The notes beneath the pieces were generated by a model. It had not been told where the DNA came from. It worked only from the letters and a program-made list of their open reading frames with translations, and did no database searches. A program made the translations under genes and the position numbers. This document shows positions 10,712 to 23,391 of a stretch of DNA of 64,000 nt, one piece after another. Where the stretch lies: positions 18,616,931 to 18,680,930 of the forward strand of contig CAIIXF020000003.1 in assembly GCA_903813345.2 (NCBI GenBank), read 5' to 3'. This DNA comes from Owenia fusiformis (Eukaryota; Annelida; Polychaeta; Sabellida; Oweniidae). How positions within the stretch are numbered: the first letter of the stretch is position 1; each line of letters opens with the position of its first letter.

Positions 10712-12684
10712 TCATGGGCTTTCAAGAGAAGCCACATGGATTCCCTTACTCTCGAGCCTATTAATATTCCCTAACATTGGAAATCAAAATGTGTTCTAGC
10801 TTTAAAGGACCCTTATAAGGTTGTAACCACTTTAGCTGATATTATAGACCTACTCAAATGTTATCAAAATGTGACATGTGAAACTTTCAATCTATTTTCA
10901 AAAAGGTGATTTTGGAGGATTTCTTGTTCAAAAAATTGTGAATTCATTTTTAGACCTCCGGGTATACAACTAGCTTAAATGAATTCAGAATACTAGCAAG
11001 TCTAGCGTCTCAGCCGACAGACCTTTTAAATATGAAACAAATTATCTTGAAGAGGATTATTTATACCACTTCATAACAATAACATCAGAGGAGATTTCTT
11101 GGAATAATTCACCTGTAGCATACATTGTACGTAGTTTTTCACTTAAACTGACATGCTGAGTATTCCTACCAATTCAGGTTTGGGATTGATCAAATTAACC
11201 AGTCGGATTATTTAAAGGTGCATATAATACGACTTGAAAAATAAATAAAGACTTAGAATATTCCATAATAGGGCCGGGGGTTATCATAAAATTACAAGTT
11301 CGTTTCTTATATGACAATTGATCGCGATTTTTTTTATGTTTGCACCTTAGGTGTAAGATTTTTTTGTAGAAATCATATATTGTATATATTTGTAACACGA
11401 AGCATAAACGCCCGGGGTACAATCCCTTATAGAAAACAGCAACTCCCGGAATACCAAACCCAAACCAAACCCAATCAAACAAAATATTTTAAAATATGAA
11501 AGAGTTTATGAGTCTGAAATAATATTTGCCATCTACCTATCAGGCAAAAAAAGGGGAGCAAATTTTGTTTTGAGCACTTCGCCATTTTTGATTTTCAAAG
11601 TATAAATCAGGATCGATACACCATTAAATTAGTAATCTTTTCATTCAATTAGATTATCGACACCTTGATCAAGAGTAGATCAATACGTACTTGTAATATT
11701 ATTTGATAAACTTTGCACATCACCAAGCACGATTCCATCAATGTTGTTTTGTTGTTAGCAACGGGTTGGTGACAATATATACCAGTTTCAACAATAGTCT
11801 TATTTTTGTAAAACTTACACTTTCTTACTAGTAATATGTACCTTACAAATCTATGAAAAATCAAGACATTTTCATTTTCGCTGATTCAGCATTTTTCATT
11901 TTTGACCTAAAAATCACAGCTTTTGACCATTTTGGCCTGTATTTTGTAACATGTTGACGCCAGATGGCCATTAGTGGAGGTTTTGAGATGCTGTTGACAG
12001 GTTTTATGAAAATATTAAATAATTTGAGGATTAAGCCATCAACATAGCATGCAATACAACTTTTTCTTCAGTGACTGAATTTTTCTGGAAAATGTATGAT
12101 AAAATTGACATTTAGAATGTCTAAATATGGTTGCAAACAGTTACAAACATAGGACATGTATTCACAATAGGAAGATCACTATTAAAAACTGAAATCATTA
12201 TCCATTAGGCGATAGCTAGGAGAAAGTTTACTGGAAATCTATCACTAAACAATGGACAATTTGAGGTCATTTTTAATCGAAAATCCCCAATTTGACCATT
12301 TTTGTTTCATGGTACAATGATTTTGGTAATAAACATTGTTGAAGTACAAAGGAATGCTTTGGGACATTAAATATTGTGAATTATTCTCAAGCCAATGTGA
12401 GTAGTAGTATTTCTATTGCAAAAATGGTCAATTGAGTAATAAAATTTCATGGCCCAAAAATAAACTACTCCGGGGTTAACAAAGCAGTTTAAAAGCTTTT
12501 CTTTTAGAGTGATTGAGCTTAAACTGCACAAAAAGTCCCAAAAACACTCGAATGTTTAAGAAAAACAAACTTTCGAACAAACACGACGCATGTTAATCTG
12601 ACCAGCAACATTAAGCTGTAGCATTTCTTTAAATTATAGATTGAATCATTGATAACAACAGCACGACCCGGACTGCTGGATGAA
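10712..12684. other. No gene recognised upstream of the GPCR
   Basis: AT-rich sequence without supportable coding exons. It may contain the promoter or 5' UTR exon of the GPCR, but no TATA box or initiator can be assigned. Confidence 0.4.
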
Positions 12685-13932
12685 ATGTCTTCTCCGGGTT
12701 CACTTACAATACACCTGAACAGACACACAAAGGACCCTGGTCTGTTTTACAAAAACGAAACGGTAGATGATGAACATGTGCATAATGCATCACCGGGCGA
12801 TCAAGCACCTTCAACAAGAAACACAACACTGAACGATAACAATACTACTATTGATGAACGTCATATTGCAGCTTCAAAACTAGCCATGTGGCAAAGCACT
12901 TGGCAATACGATACTATGATATTTGTAGAAAACTATGTCAACAAAATTGTCATAATATTTGGTTTATGTGGAAACATTTTGTCTCTTAGCGTTGTGATGT
13001 CATCAAAAATAATACGGAAAAATGTTCTTCGCATTTTTCTCATTTCGCTTCTCTTGGCAGATACCGCGTTTTTGATTTGTTCTATAATTATGTGGTATTT
13101 CCGACATAAAGTATTAAATGTGATAGAAGGTTGCAAGATTATAACCTACATATGGTATTCTTTGATCGGGTATTCTGATTGGCTAATTGCTGCCGTCAGC
13201 ATTGATAGGCTAATAGCCGTCCACAAACCATTAGAATACCCTGCTATTGCAACAGAAAAAAGGGCAAGGAAAATTGTAGTGTCCATCGCGGTTGTTGTTA
13301 TATTAGTCTGCATTCCCGAACTTGTAGTAAGAACACTTGTTAAGAACGGGATGAAAAACGACTGTATTTTTGTGCAATCTGTTTTGATGGACACAATAAG
13401 AAATGTATTCTATGCTATACTCTTGAGCCAGATACCTTTTCTTATAATACTCATCTGTAATTGTGCATCTGTGTATTGTGTCATCAACACGTCAAAAGGT
13501 CTTCAAAAGTGTGTCAATTCAGCTCTTTCCCGTCGGCGAGCACACGTCAATGCATCCCTTGGACGTCTTCTTTTTATCACGACAACTTGTTTCTTTTTTA
13601 TGAACCTCCCATTTTATGTAATGGAAATTATCGGAGCCATTGGAGGGTTTGGTCGTAAAAGTATTGTAGAATTTGATGACGTATATGATATGGCGACGCA
13701 CTATATGCTTTATTACTTGTTCTTGGTTTTGAAAACAGTTTCCCATTCTATTAATTTTATTTTGTATTGCTTATCTGGAACCATGTTCAGAACTGAAATT
13801 CGGAAAATGTTTTTGAGACCTTGCATGAAGTACAAAAACAACAAACGTAATGTGTCTTGCAAGACCAACAACATTGCGTTAACTATCAAAACAAGATACC
13901 TGCGATCAGTTGTCGAAAAGGAGAACATTTAG
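12685..13932 (+). CDS. Rhodopsin-class G protein-coupled receptor, probably peptide receptor
   Basis: A single-exon reading frame of 415 codons encoding a seven-helix plasma-membrane receptor. The first in-frame ATG after the upstream stop at 12637 is at 12685. The N-terminus is long and hydrophilic with several N-glycosylation sequons (NETV, NTTL, NNTT). TM1 carries GNILS; TM2 carries LLLADTAF. The conserved cysteine before TM3 (EGCKII) pairs with one in extracellular loop 2 (NDCIFV). The end of TM3 reads SIDRLIAV, so the DRY motif is DRL. TM6 has FFFMNLPFYV, and TM7 ends SINFILYCLSG, with NFILY replacing NPxxY. The tail is short and basic. The overall look is that of the FMRFamide/thyrotropin-releasing-hormone-like peptide receptors expanded in invertebrates; the ligand cannot be inferred. 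Absence of introns fits a lineage-expanded or retroposed receptor. Confidence 0.9.
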   Translation: MSSPGSLTIHLNRHTKDPGLFYKNETVDDEHVHNASPGDQAPSTRNTTLNDNNTTIDERHIAASKLAMWQSTWQYDTMIFVENYVNKIVIIFGLCGNILSLSVVMSSKIIRKNVLRIFLISLLLADTAFLICSIIMWYFRHKVLNVIEGCKIITYIWYSLIGYSDWLIAAVSIDRLIAVHKPLEYPAIATEKRARKIVVSIAVVVILVCIPELVVRTLVKNGMKNDCIFVQSVLMDTIRNVFYAILLSQIPFLIILICNCASVYCVINTSKGLQKCVNSALSRRRAHVNASLGRLLFITTTCFFFMNLPFYVMEIIGAIGGFGRKSIVEFDDVYDMATHYMLYYLFLVLKTVSHSINFILYCLSGTMFRTEIRKMFLRPCMKYKNNKRNVSCKTNNIALTIKTRYLRSVVEKENI

Positions 13933-15609
13933 ATCGTAGTATATAGATATAAGAAGGTGATCTTGATAAGTATGAAATATACATTGTCAAAGAATCTGTT
14001 GCGGTGCGAAGTCAAATTAAGTTGTTGTTTGATTTTTCAATATATTGACAGTATTTTAAAATACAGGGTGGGCCAAAATTCTCCTTGGGTCCTATTTTGG
14101 CCATTATTTTTCGACACCAACACCACCAGCATGTTTTCTTTATAAATGTTGTCCCGATTGCCAGCCCTTTCAGTAGGACGACACATTGCCTTAACCCATC
14201 AGTTTTATGACGTGCACATCCGCATGGGACTATATCTTTACAGCGGGGATTTCAAGTTTTTGTCAGTGCAGACATAGAAAGTTGCGGTTCTAATACGCGC
14301 GCGTTTTTTAATATTTTCATTTGAAACTTGCAGGAACGGTGCTTTGAATCTAGCTCTCTACTCTTTGAAAAAGTCATGTATAATCAATACAGTTGAACTA
14401 TTTATTTTTTGTCGTGAAAATATTATTTTTTTAGTTTATTTTTATTTTACAACTTTTTGGGAAAAAATGTAACAAATTTTTATTTCTTGACATATTTATC
14501 GGATTTTTTGTCATCATGAAATTCGAGATTCTGTTTATATAATGATGGTGCAAATTTCATAACAATTGATGAATTTTTATTATCAGTTTTATGTTTTCCA
14601 AAAACGGTGTACCACTGTGCATGTTTCTTTAATTGACGGCACATTTGCCTTTAATTGGGCGAACGTACAGGTCCCGACGCAATAAGCTTTATTTGATTTA
14701 ATACACTCAAAAATAAAGTTTGCTATCAAATCGGAATATTCATAAAACATAAACCTTGCCTTTGTTTTCCCAATTCTAAAAGCAAGCCAAATAAACTATG
14801 ATAATCGTTTGACTCTCGAGAAAACAGAACTTGAACTTGAACATACTAAAATCGAAGTTACCTATAGTTACGCTCGTAAAGTTAATTACATGTGTAACGG
14901 CCTGCTGAGTGAATGTATCTAATCAAATTTGTGACATACCCATAAGATCGTAAATCACAATTTTTAAGTTTAAAATGTAATTTGGATTCGTAAGAAGTAT
15001 TTCTGTTTTAAACTTACCTTTGCTGTCTGAAAAAGATCAATATTCATAGACGGGGATGTTGAAACCTATATTTCCTTTGAATGACCTGCATTTGTACTAC
15101 GAAATGATCCTGTGGAGAAAAGTTGATGAATTCCAAACAGCTAGTTCTAGCAAATCTACTGGTATAAGCTTACTTTCTAAAAGTATTTCAATGTTAAAAA
15201 TATCTATTCAAATGTTTCACTTTTAAAATGATCTTGGCTTCCCTTAACTTAAATGTGTGACTAATGAAGAATGCTTTTTACCACATCAAACTTAAGACGT
15301 GAACTTGACAATTACTCGATACATGATATAACGCGATTTTCTTTCATTTTCTACAAAAATGGTATGTTTTCAAAGGGTCACTTATGTTAATCTATGACCG
15401 TGGTATGATTGAAAATGAATGAACTGAACCAAGTATTGTCGACTTGTTTGAATTATAAGATCTATTATGATTGATTTAATCTCTTCTTGAATTTTAAAAC
15501 GTTTGTCCGAATTACATCTGCTATGGAATTAAAGTTCAAATATACCTCAGAATTGCTTATTGAATTAACCCAGCAATTAATTTGAAAATAATTCTGTACA
15601 TAGGTTATA
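13933..15609. other. GPCR 3' flank, no gene recognised
   Basis: AT-rich sequence. ACAGGGTGGGCCAAAA at 14065 looks like the end of a mariner-type element, but no matching inverted end was found nearby. AGTAGGACGACACATTG near 14172 recurs inverted near 18848, a hint that 14.1-18.9 kb was once bounded by a repeat pair. Confidence 0.35.
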
Positions 15610-16619
15610 CAGTGTGTCCCAAAAAAAAGGAAACCAGCAATAGATTGCTTATTTCTCAAATATGAATAATAATAGGAAAATTTCACAGCTACCATCTGAT
15701 AGGTTATGATGTCCTTTTTCTTATGATACCAAAGGTATTTAATTTTCTTCACGGATGACTGAGTTCTAAGAGATTTAAGTGACCATGTCAGAAATTGGTT
15801 TGTGCCACTTTTTCTGTCATGAATGGCTGAACAAAGAGGGATTAAAATGGCTATGCAAGACCATGTCCTATTCGAAATACACATTTCTGAACAAGCATTC
15901 AACATAGCAAGTTCATGCAGCTGACCCAAGATCAAAGAGTATTCGTAGTGCTCCTCCTCATCGTCGGGTATCGTTCGGGACAGATTAAGGGCGCTGTTCA
16001 ACAGAAGAGTGATTGCCTTGAACCACGAGATTGAGTTCATCGAGATCCCCAGACCTGACACCCTGCAACTTCTTCCTTTTGGGTTATCTCAAGGGTAAAG
16101 TCTTCACAACACCACCAAGAGACGTTGATGATCTAAGGGCCAGGATTGTCACAGCAGTGGAGGATTTAAGGGGACAGAGAGACATCATCGGGGATGCAGT
16201 ACGTGCGATGAGATCAAGGGCAGACATTTGCATTGAAAGGAATGGGGGTCATGTTGAAGGACACTAGGGTTAAAACAATTTTGAATGGACATTGGGATTT
16301 AAAAGGGGTGTTAAATATGATATGTGTAATTTTAATTGGAATAAATGAGTAAAAGAGTGATATCCTGATGTTTGTTGTTACTTATCACTTTGTTATGATG
16401 GTGAAATTGACTTGGCTGAAAGTGGTACAAACTCATTTCTGACATGGTCACTTATATCCCTTATAACTCAGTCATCCGTGAAGAAAAATAGACAACTTTG
16501 GTATCATAAGAAAGAGGACATCATAATCTATCAGATGGTAGCTGTGAAATTTTCCTATCATTATTCATATATGAGAAATAAGCAATCTATTGCTGGTTTC
16601 CTTTTTTTGGGACACCCTG
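15610..16619. mobile_element. Foldback Tc1/mariner-like element (CAGGGTGTCCC family) with transposase fragment
   Basis: TA duplication at 15608-15609 and 16620-16621. The ends CAGTGTGTCCCAAAAAAA and TTTTTTTGGGACACCCTG start inverted arms of about 205 bp. The centre encodes on the + strand, at 16031-16267, a fragment resembling the C-terminus of Tc1/mariner-type transposases: RSPDLTPCNFFLLGYLKGKV, then DDLRARI and ending NGGHVE. The DDE catalytic aspartates are not preserved as a full domain. The arms are far longer than normal mariner TIRs, suggesting inverted duplication of one end. Confidence 0.7.
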
Positions 16620-16683
16620 TATATCATAGATCATAGATATGTAAAAAATGAAAATGTATTTTGAAAGATGAATTGATAACAAA

Positions 16684-18340
16684 CGTTTTCGCACACGTGC
16701 CATTTCCACTTTCAGCCCACTTAAAGCACGAAATCCCGTATGACGTAATATAACGAAAATGCGCAGATAATTGATATTTTTTATTTTAATTCAACTCACA
16801 TTGACCGTTCAGTTATGAACGTGTTTAAAGTTATCATGTTAAAATAAATAAATATGTATGTGGAAAGGCAATGGTTTAAAGCTTATGAAAATGTCAAAAT
16901 CATAATTCAGTTTTTAAAATAAGATATTGACTTGCATTCACGCACATGTGACATTATCTCTTTTTGTGCGATTCAAACATAAAAATCTCATTACAGTTGT
17001 ACATAAGAACCAATCTTAGCCATGCCTTTCTGAGTAATAGAAGGAACTAAATTTGAATCAAAAAATAATTCTGTGTAAAGATGATTCCCCATAGATATAA
17101 TAAATGTCAAAAATTTTATCAAAAATTAAATACTCACACACGCTTTTAAGCACACATGACCTTTTCCATTTTTGCTCATTTAATTTACCTTGAAAACCAA
17201 GGAGAACGAACGCAATTTCTAAATACAACCTTGATACGTGTACCAGGTCTATAATTGCATTTTCTCATGGAAGGAACCAAGCAAAAATTATAAAAATAAT
17301 TCTGCGTAGAGGTGATGCTTCACAAATAATATTAATGTCAAAAAATTAATTCATTTCTTCAAAATTAAATACTGACACGCATTCACGCACACATGACCTT
17401 TTCCAGTTTTGCTTATTTCATCTACCTTGAAAACCAATGAGACTGGACGCAATTGCCAAATACTTCTTTGATACGCGTGCCAGGTCTATAATTGCATTTT
17501 CTCATGGAAGGAATCAAGCAAAAATTATAAAAATAATTCTATGTTAAGGTGATGCTTCACAAATAATATTAATGTCAAAAAATTAATTCAATTCTTCAAA
17601 ATTAAATACTGACACGCATTTACGCACACATGACCTTTTCCAGTTTTGCTTATTTCATTTACCTCGAAAACCAATGAGACTGGACGCAATTGCCAAATAC
17701 TTCTTTGATACGCGCGCCAGGTCTATAATTGCATTTTCTCATGGAAGGAATCAAGCAAAAATTATAAAAATAATTCTATGTGAAGGTGATGCTTCACAAA
17801 TAATATTAATGTCAAAACTTTAATTCATTTCTTCAAATCCAAATACTGACACGCTTTTACGCACACGTGACCTTTTTCTTCTTTTGCTCATTTTATTTAT
17901 CCTAAAAATCAGTGGGCCTAAATACATTGTCCGATACTTCTTTAATACATGTCAGGTCTAAAATTGCAGTTTATCATGAAAGAAATCGAACAATTATCAT
18001 AAAAATAATTATGTGTAAAGGTGATGTTCTTCAGATTATATAAACATCAAAATTGTAATTCATTTATTGAAAGTTAAATATCCACATGCTTTTGGGCACA
18101 CATAACCTTTTCCCTTTCGTTCATTTTATCTATCTTTAAAATCAGTGAGCCTGAACTCATTGCTAAATACTTTTTGAGTCAGCTCCAGGTCTAAAATTGC
18201 ATTTCATCATGGAACAAATCGAGCAATCATTATGAAAATAATTCTGTGTAAAGGTGATGTTCCAAAGACAATATATATGTCAATTTGATAATTCAGTTAC
18301 TCAAAATGAAATATCCACATGATTTTACGCACACATGATA
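16684..18340. repeat. Satellite-like tandem array, ~237-bp period
   Basis: The motif around GACACGCATTCACGCACACA recurs at 16929, 17132, 17371, 17608, 17845, 18079 and 18312, giving spacings of 203, 239, 237, 237, 234 and 233 bp; a diverged copy begins near 16684. Each unit also carries CAGGTCTATAATTGCATTTT and a conserved TCATGGAAGGAATC-like block. The central units (17371-17845) are most alike and divergence rises towards both ends, the usual pattern of unequal exchange. No coding potential was seen. Confidence 0.75.
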
Positions 18341-20355
18341 ATTTCCTGAATGACGCTACTTTTTGGATTCAACCATGCATATAACGTCGTAAAATACACA
18401 TTTCTACCGAAATTATGCCCAGCCGTTTTCGTAGAAAATGTAACAAATGAAGGCATTTTATCGGAACTGATTGATATTTGGTACTTATAGAATATCGTAT
18501 TTACTTTTAACTTTTTAGCGATTCAGACATTTAAAAAAATTATGTTTAATCAATGTTAATTTCGCACGAATATAGGGTACAAAATGAGTGAAAGTATCAC
18601 GTGTTTGATTGCATTTTACTCCCATTAATGTGCATTTTTCTAATATTAAAATGAGATAGTTGGAAAGAAGAGATCAGTAGAATTCTATCCGTCACTTTCA
18701 TTTTCAAATGTTTAAATGTTTCCCGTTTCATTGGACCTCATAAAGATGGTAGCCAACGGACCAGAAACAAGTAGTGCGATGATGTCATATATCGCTACAC
18801 CACTTTGATATAAAGTTTGGTAAACAACAATGGGTTTTTTCAATGTGTCGTCCTACTGATACAATGGACAGGAGCTTGTGTTTTAAGACCCGTTTCTTTC
18901 AATGTTTGTTGCACCAATATGTTGCGTTTTGAGACATAGTAATAAACTATTTAAAGGAAAAATGCATTCATTCGAGGGTTTTAAAGATACTAATTATGGG
19001 TGACAAAAATTAAGCTGAAATTAAAAGGTCGCATGTGTTTTCCTTAGTGGAAAATAACATGGGAAATATTGATTCTAAATAACTGTGTCTCAAAACACAA
19101 CATATTGAAAAACAGGTGTGGAAAGGGCTGAAAATCAGAACAAAATTTCAGAAAAAACATGTTGGTGGGCTGTTTGCACTTTCCCTTTCTCAAGGTTCGG
19201 TTTCTATCATCTCTATGAGTACTTGTCCTGGAGTTAAAGCATTGGCTTAACATATGGACTCTAAATCCTCAGAAAATAGCCAAAAATAGTCTAAAATCTG
19301 TTCCGATACTTTCCGTGCTCCTTTCGTTCAATGTTATTGATTTTGTTCAAAATGTGTTCAGTTTCAGTGATCTTGATGTTTCTTAAAAACCCTTGTTATT
19401 CTTCCACAATGTATATATGTTCTACGATAGTGAATACAATTATAAATTACCGCAATACGTTCAATGATGTAGGACATACTGCATAATGTGAAATATATGT
19501 CATTTTACTTCAGTTTCAATTTGTTAATTGACTTCTTTTGATTTTTATTTATTGCTTTTTGGTCCACCCTATGTATACACTGGTAGTGTTTGTACAAGTA
19601 TACAGAAACATATTTAGCTATTATTTACATATATCATGCATCTCCGTTGGATTTGAAATTTCATTGCACGAAAACTAAGATCTACATGTACAAAGATGAA
19701 CTTATAACTATTAAAGGCTTTGTGTTATAATAGATATGTTTTATTCAAAAATGTTTGGTGGTCGGTTACTTTTATTTGTGCATATTGTTTTATTGATATA
19801 ACCAATAAATTGCTTCAAGATAATCAAAAACTGTTGACAGTTGTAATATTCAATACTTTTCAAAATCTTAACAGTATTTTGACAAAAGGGATGGATTTTC
19901 AGAACACGGTCATCATTCATAAACTGAAATGATCTAAAAACATGAAAAAGAGAAACGGAAAAGCTGTTTAGCAAAAATAGTTGTCGTACATACAATACAT
20001 CTCCTTTTATGTTGTAGTTGCTAAGTCTCGATCAAAATAATACTTTCAAACGTTACAATCGTGGGAAACTAAAACTGATTTATCTGATTTAATTTTGTTC
20101 CAGTTACCTAATATATATAATAATATAAGTTGTCAAGTAAGAGTATCTACTACCATTTATTACTTGAATAAGACATCTTATATTTTATTGTGATACAATT
20201 TTACATGGGATATTATTTATGAATATACATTGGCCATTTATTATTGTCACCTCGGGGTTGAATAGCGTCTATAAATACTGTATATACTGTGCGATTCAGT
20301 CATAAAAACAAGTATTTGAGAGTTTAAGCTTGCAATGTGTTTCACAACGTAATGC
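18341..20355. other. No gene recognised
   Basis: AT-rich sequence with unconvincing ORFs. GGTCCACCCTATGTA near 19561 resembles the outer end of another CAGGGTGG-type element but has no partner that could be aligned. Confidence 0.35.
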
Positions 20356-20489
20356 CTTGGTCACATTTGCTCCGATTTTCACTACGGCGCCCGGTCGATT
20401 GAGTATTTTGTTCAAAATTGAATAGAATATTGAACAAAACACTCAATAGGCCGGGCGCCGGCCGATGGATCGGTGCATATGTGACCAAG
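20356..20489. mobile_element. 134-bp GC-rich foldback hairpin
   Basis: CTTGGTCACAT (20356-20366) pairs with ATGTGACCAAG (20479-20489). Further in, GGCGCCCGG pairs with CCGGGCGCC, and ATTGAGTATTTTGTTCAA pairs with TTGAACAAAACACTCAAT around a short AT-rich loop. It stands out by GC content from its AT-rich surroundings. It looks like a foldback MITE; target duplication is not clear. Confidence 0.6.
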
Positions 20490-20772
20490 CCATAACCACG
20501 AAAGAAAATGTATGTATTCTGTAAGAAAACTACATGCATTTGTGTAGGGCGATTTATACGTACAGGTTTCCCGTTCGATTTTATATGCAATGCTTAAAGT
20601 CTCCACTAAGTATGCTCAACTGTTGAACAATTTCCTCACGTTGTTGTATCTAAATAATTATAAACACTCGCAATATATTTTTATACACGTGGTTATGTTA
20701 ATCAACGTAGCTAGAAGCAAAATTGGATAGCTCTTTAGACATAGCACAATCTTACGATTTACAAGGGACAAT

Positions 20773-20881
20773 ATGTTTGGATGTCAAAAGATAGTTCTGT
20801 TTTGTTCTTTAACTTCTTCACTATTGCTTGTATCACAGAGTCACAACGTTGGCACTATTTTGAACAATCAATTCGACGAAG
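20773..20881 (+). CDS. Signal-peptide exon, probably exon 1 of the chitin-binding gene downstream
   Basis: The ATG at 20773 opens a 36-codon frame with a hydrophobic core (IVLFCSLTSSLLLVS) typical of a secretory signal peptide. It ends in phase 1 at a good donor (G|GTAAGA at 20881/20882). The next same-strand exons with a phase-1 acceptor that could be recognised are 31346-31363 and 31674-31907. Joining them keeps the frame open and supplies the missing signal peptide for a secreted cysteine-rich protein. The intron would be 10.5 kb, filled with transposons. The exon itself is well supported; its partner is inferred, and it could belong to another secreted gene. Confidence 0.55.
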
Positions 20882-22763
20882 GTAAGATAGTTGATAAATC
20901 ATTACAATACTATATTTTCAAGGGTTTACAGTACTGGTACTGTTTGGTATTGTTTGTTTACATTTCGGAACATGATGGAGTATTTTAAGCTTTGCACGCC
21001 GCATTAAAGCGCCATCAAAGCGCCGTTGGTGTGAACATAGCTTAAATAAAAGAATGGCGAACTTATCATACGGAAATGTAACAAACTCAGAGAAAGATAC
21101 TATGCTCAAGGAAATTGATTGTACTTTCCATCGACAACTACTCATCAATCAGAAGTAAAAAAAATTAGCGATCAAACCGCCTGTGTTAACCAAGGGAAAG
21201 ATCAATACCCGGTGATTTCAGCGGGAAGTGGCGTTTCGTTCATTGGATGAGCTGCGCGCGCACGCATAAATGTGATTATCCAATATAATTAGGGGAGGGC
21301 TATTTGAAGTAGTTTTTGGTCTCAGGCGCGACCCAGGGCTGTTGTCTTAAGGACATTTCGTTGAAAATGAGCCATTCGGCTGATAATTGGTAAGAGTTTG
21401 CGATCTTATAATGTATAACTGTTACTCAGACACATATTTTGACACGATTAATCTGTTGGAAATAAGCTTTGAACCGAGAGATATTCACGATTGATATGCA
21501 CATTTTTGATTGTGCCATTGCTTTTCTATTGCACAATCCATGTATTGATAGAAGAAACATTAATAATACAGATTGGTTTACCTTCAATACATGGCAGACA
21601 CTACATATCGGTCTATTAATACCAGTTTGTGCCTTAAATAGTTTTATATTTCCATCCACGGCCTGGAGCCTGGGTGTGTTTGTCTCTTATGTGTATGCTT
21701 GTGCATGGACTTCTAATCACTAGCAGAATTTAACATGATGCAAACTCGACATTATAACTCATGCTGTTACATTTTGACTTCGCTGGAAAACAATAGGAAT
21801 TATTTTTCTTGCCAATCAATCATGAATCACAATCAAAATTTCAGAATGATCAATCAGGCAATGGTCCAAATCAAGTTATAACATTATATGATATTCAGCA
21901 AGAAGTCCGGTAGAAATACAGAATATTTAAACATCAAAGCTAAAGGTTAAAAGCTAATCGGTCAATTTTCTGTCTGCAAAAGAGCGTCCCAAGAGCGTTT
22001 ACATTTGACACAATAACAGACTGAGGCTTTGAAATCTAGGATTCCCCAGGAAAATATGACGTCATACTAATTAGCATAAGGATTTCCCTATTGGTGTGGG
22101 TCGAGCCTTGTTCGAAAACACAATCCATAAATACATGCTAATTTCTAAGGAGATAGGAAGTGTATAACGTGTTTATCGATTTTGTTTAAAGATTTAATCA
22201 ATTATCAAATTGTTTAAGTGGATAAAGTGGTCACACTTGCTTCAATTCATAGCGAAATCGACGGATAGACAGTAGAAACTGACCGAATTCCCGATATCCT
22301 ACCCCGTATTACTGTAGGCTATAAGCACAGTGACCTACAGAGGGCGCTATCACAAACAAGTACTGGACGAACCGATAAATTCCCGGGTATTGTAACGCCC
22401 TTGTGTTAACAAACATGGCACCTTATTATTTTATTACTTTCATCGTTGGATTTTCCCCAAAGATTTTGAATTATCATTTACACGTTTGATTCACAATTGT
22501 TTATGGATATACCGAAAATATACAAGTTATCTACGTGCGGGTCTTATTTCAATAATTGTATAAGGACTAGTTTTTCTAGCTGTGCAGAGTCCAACAAAAC
22601 AGTGAACAACATGGCTAGGTAATTTTTCCCTCGCCAAAAGTTGTGTAAGATGGCTGCATCGGGAATTAGTTTTTCTTCCAGACTAATTGATTCCGGATGC
22701 ATCCATCTGGCTTAGGTATATTATGTAGCATGTAGTTGTTCATCATTTTTAAGCATGGTTGTA
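20882..22763. other. Intron-like interval, possible CpG-containing promoter
   Basis: Lies in the inferred large intron. 21220-21345 is locally GC/CpG-richer (GCTGCGCGCGCACGC, GGCGCGACCC, an inverted CCAAT box at about 21241). It is followed by an ATG at 21367 that reads eight codons to a donor-like G|GTAAGAG at 21389/21390. This might be a first exon of another + strand gene, but no downstream exon could be linked. The rest shows nothing recognisable. Confidence 0.25.
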
Positions 22764-23391
22764 CAGGGTGGTCAGAAAACGGCAACCCTAGTTTTTCCTA
22801 ATATCTTTGTCATTCTAAGGAATAACTCCCTGATATTTTACACATTTATACATCATTCAATTTCCTACCAACCTACCATATTTCATGACCATCGGACTGA
22901 TAGTCACAATATTACTGCATTTTAAGCAACATACCCCAGATGGCCACTTTCGGGCTGTCTGAGCTGGTCTGTTATCCAAATGAACTCCATTTTCAACTTG
23001 ATGCACTGGTGAACTGTAACAATTATGTATTCTTGGGGAGCCAAGCACTTTATGAAGTAGTGGAGAGGCACTTTCACACAGACAGATGCACAGTTTAGTG
23101 TGTTCTCAGAAGATTGGGTCCTTTACCTTTGATGATGCTAACAGATATGCAATAACTGTCAACATCAAAGTCAAAGTCCATGATTCCCATGGAGTTCTTG
23201 GGGACTGACAGGTTTGGAAAACATGTGCAGGTTTGCCTACAGCACGATATTGGAGAACTGGGGCATCTTGTTTAAAGTCCTGTAACATTGCGATTATCTG
23301 TCCAATTTTCATGAAATAACACAGTCTAGTATGAAATTGAAATGACAAAGATATGAGGAAAAATTAGGGTTGCCGTTTTTTTACCACCCTG
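22764..23391. mobile_element. 628-bp mariner-type MITE (CAGGGTGGTnA ends)
   Basis: TA duplication at 22762-22763 and 23392-23393. The ends CAGGGTGGTCAGAAAACGGC and GCCGTTTTTTTACCACCCTG begin ~50-bp inverted repeats, continuing through CAACCCTA and TATCTTTGTCATT. No transposase frame is present. It belongs to the same broad CAGGGTG-ended group as the elements at 15610 and 45593. Confidence 0.7.

Noticed and set aside
12649-12684. Upstream extension of the GPCR beginning at TTG
   Set aside because: There is no ATG there; the first in-frame ATG after the stop at 12637 is at 12685.
14065-19570. A single ~5.5-kb mariner-like element with ends at 14065 and 19570
   Set aside because: The terminal sequences share only the generic GGGTGG core and do not align further. 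Only an internal 17-bp block (14172 and 18848) is inverted.
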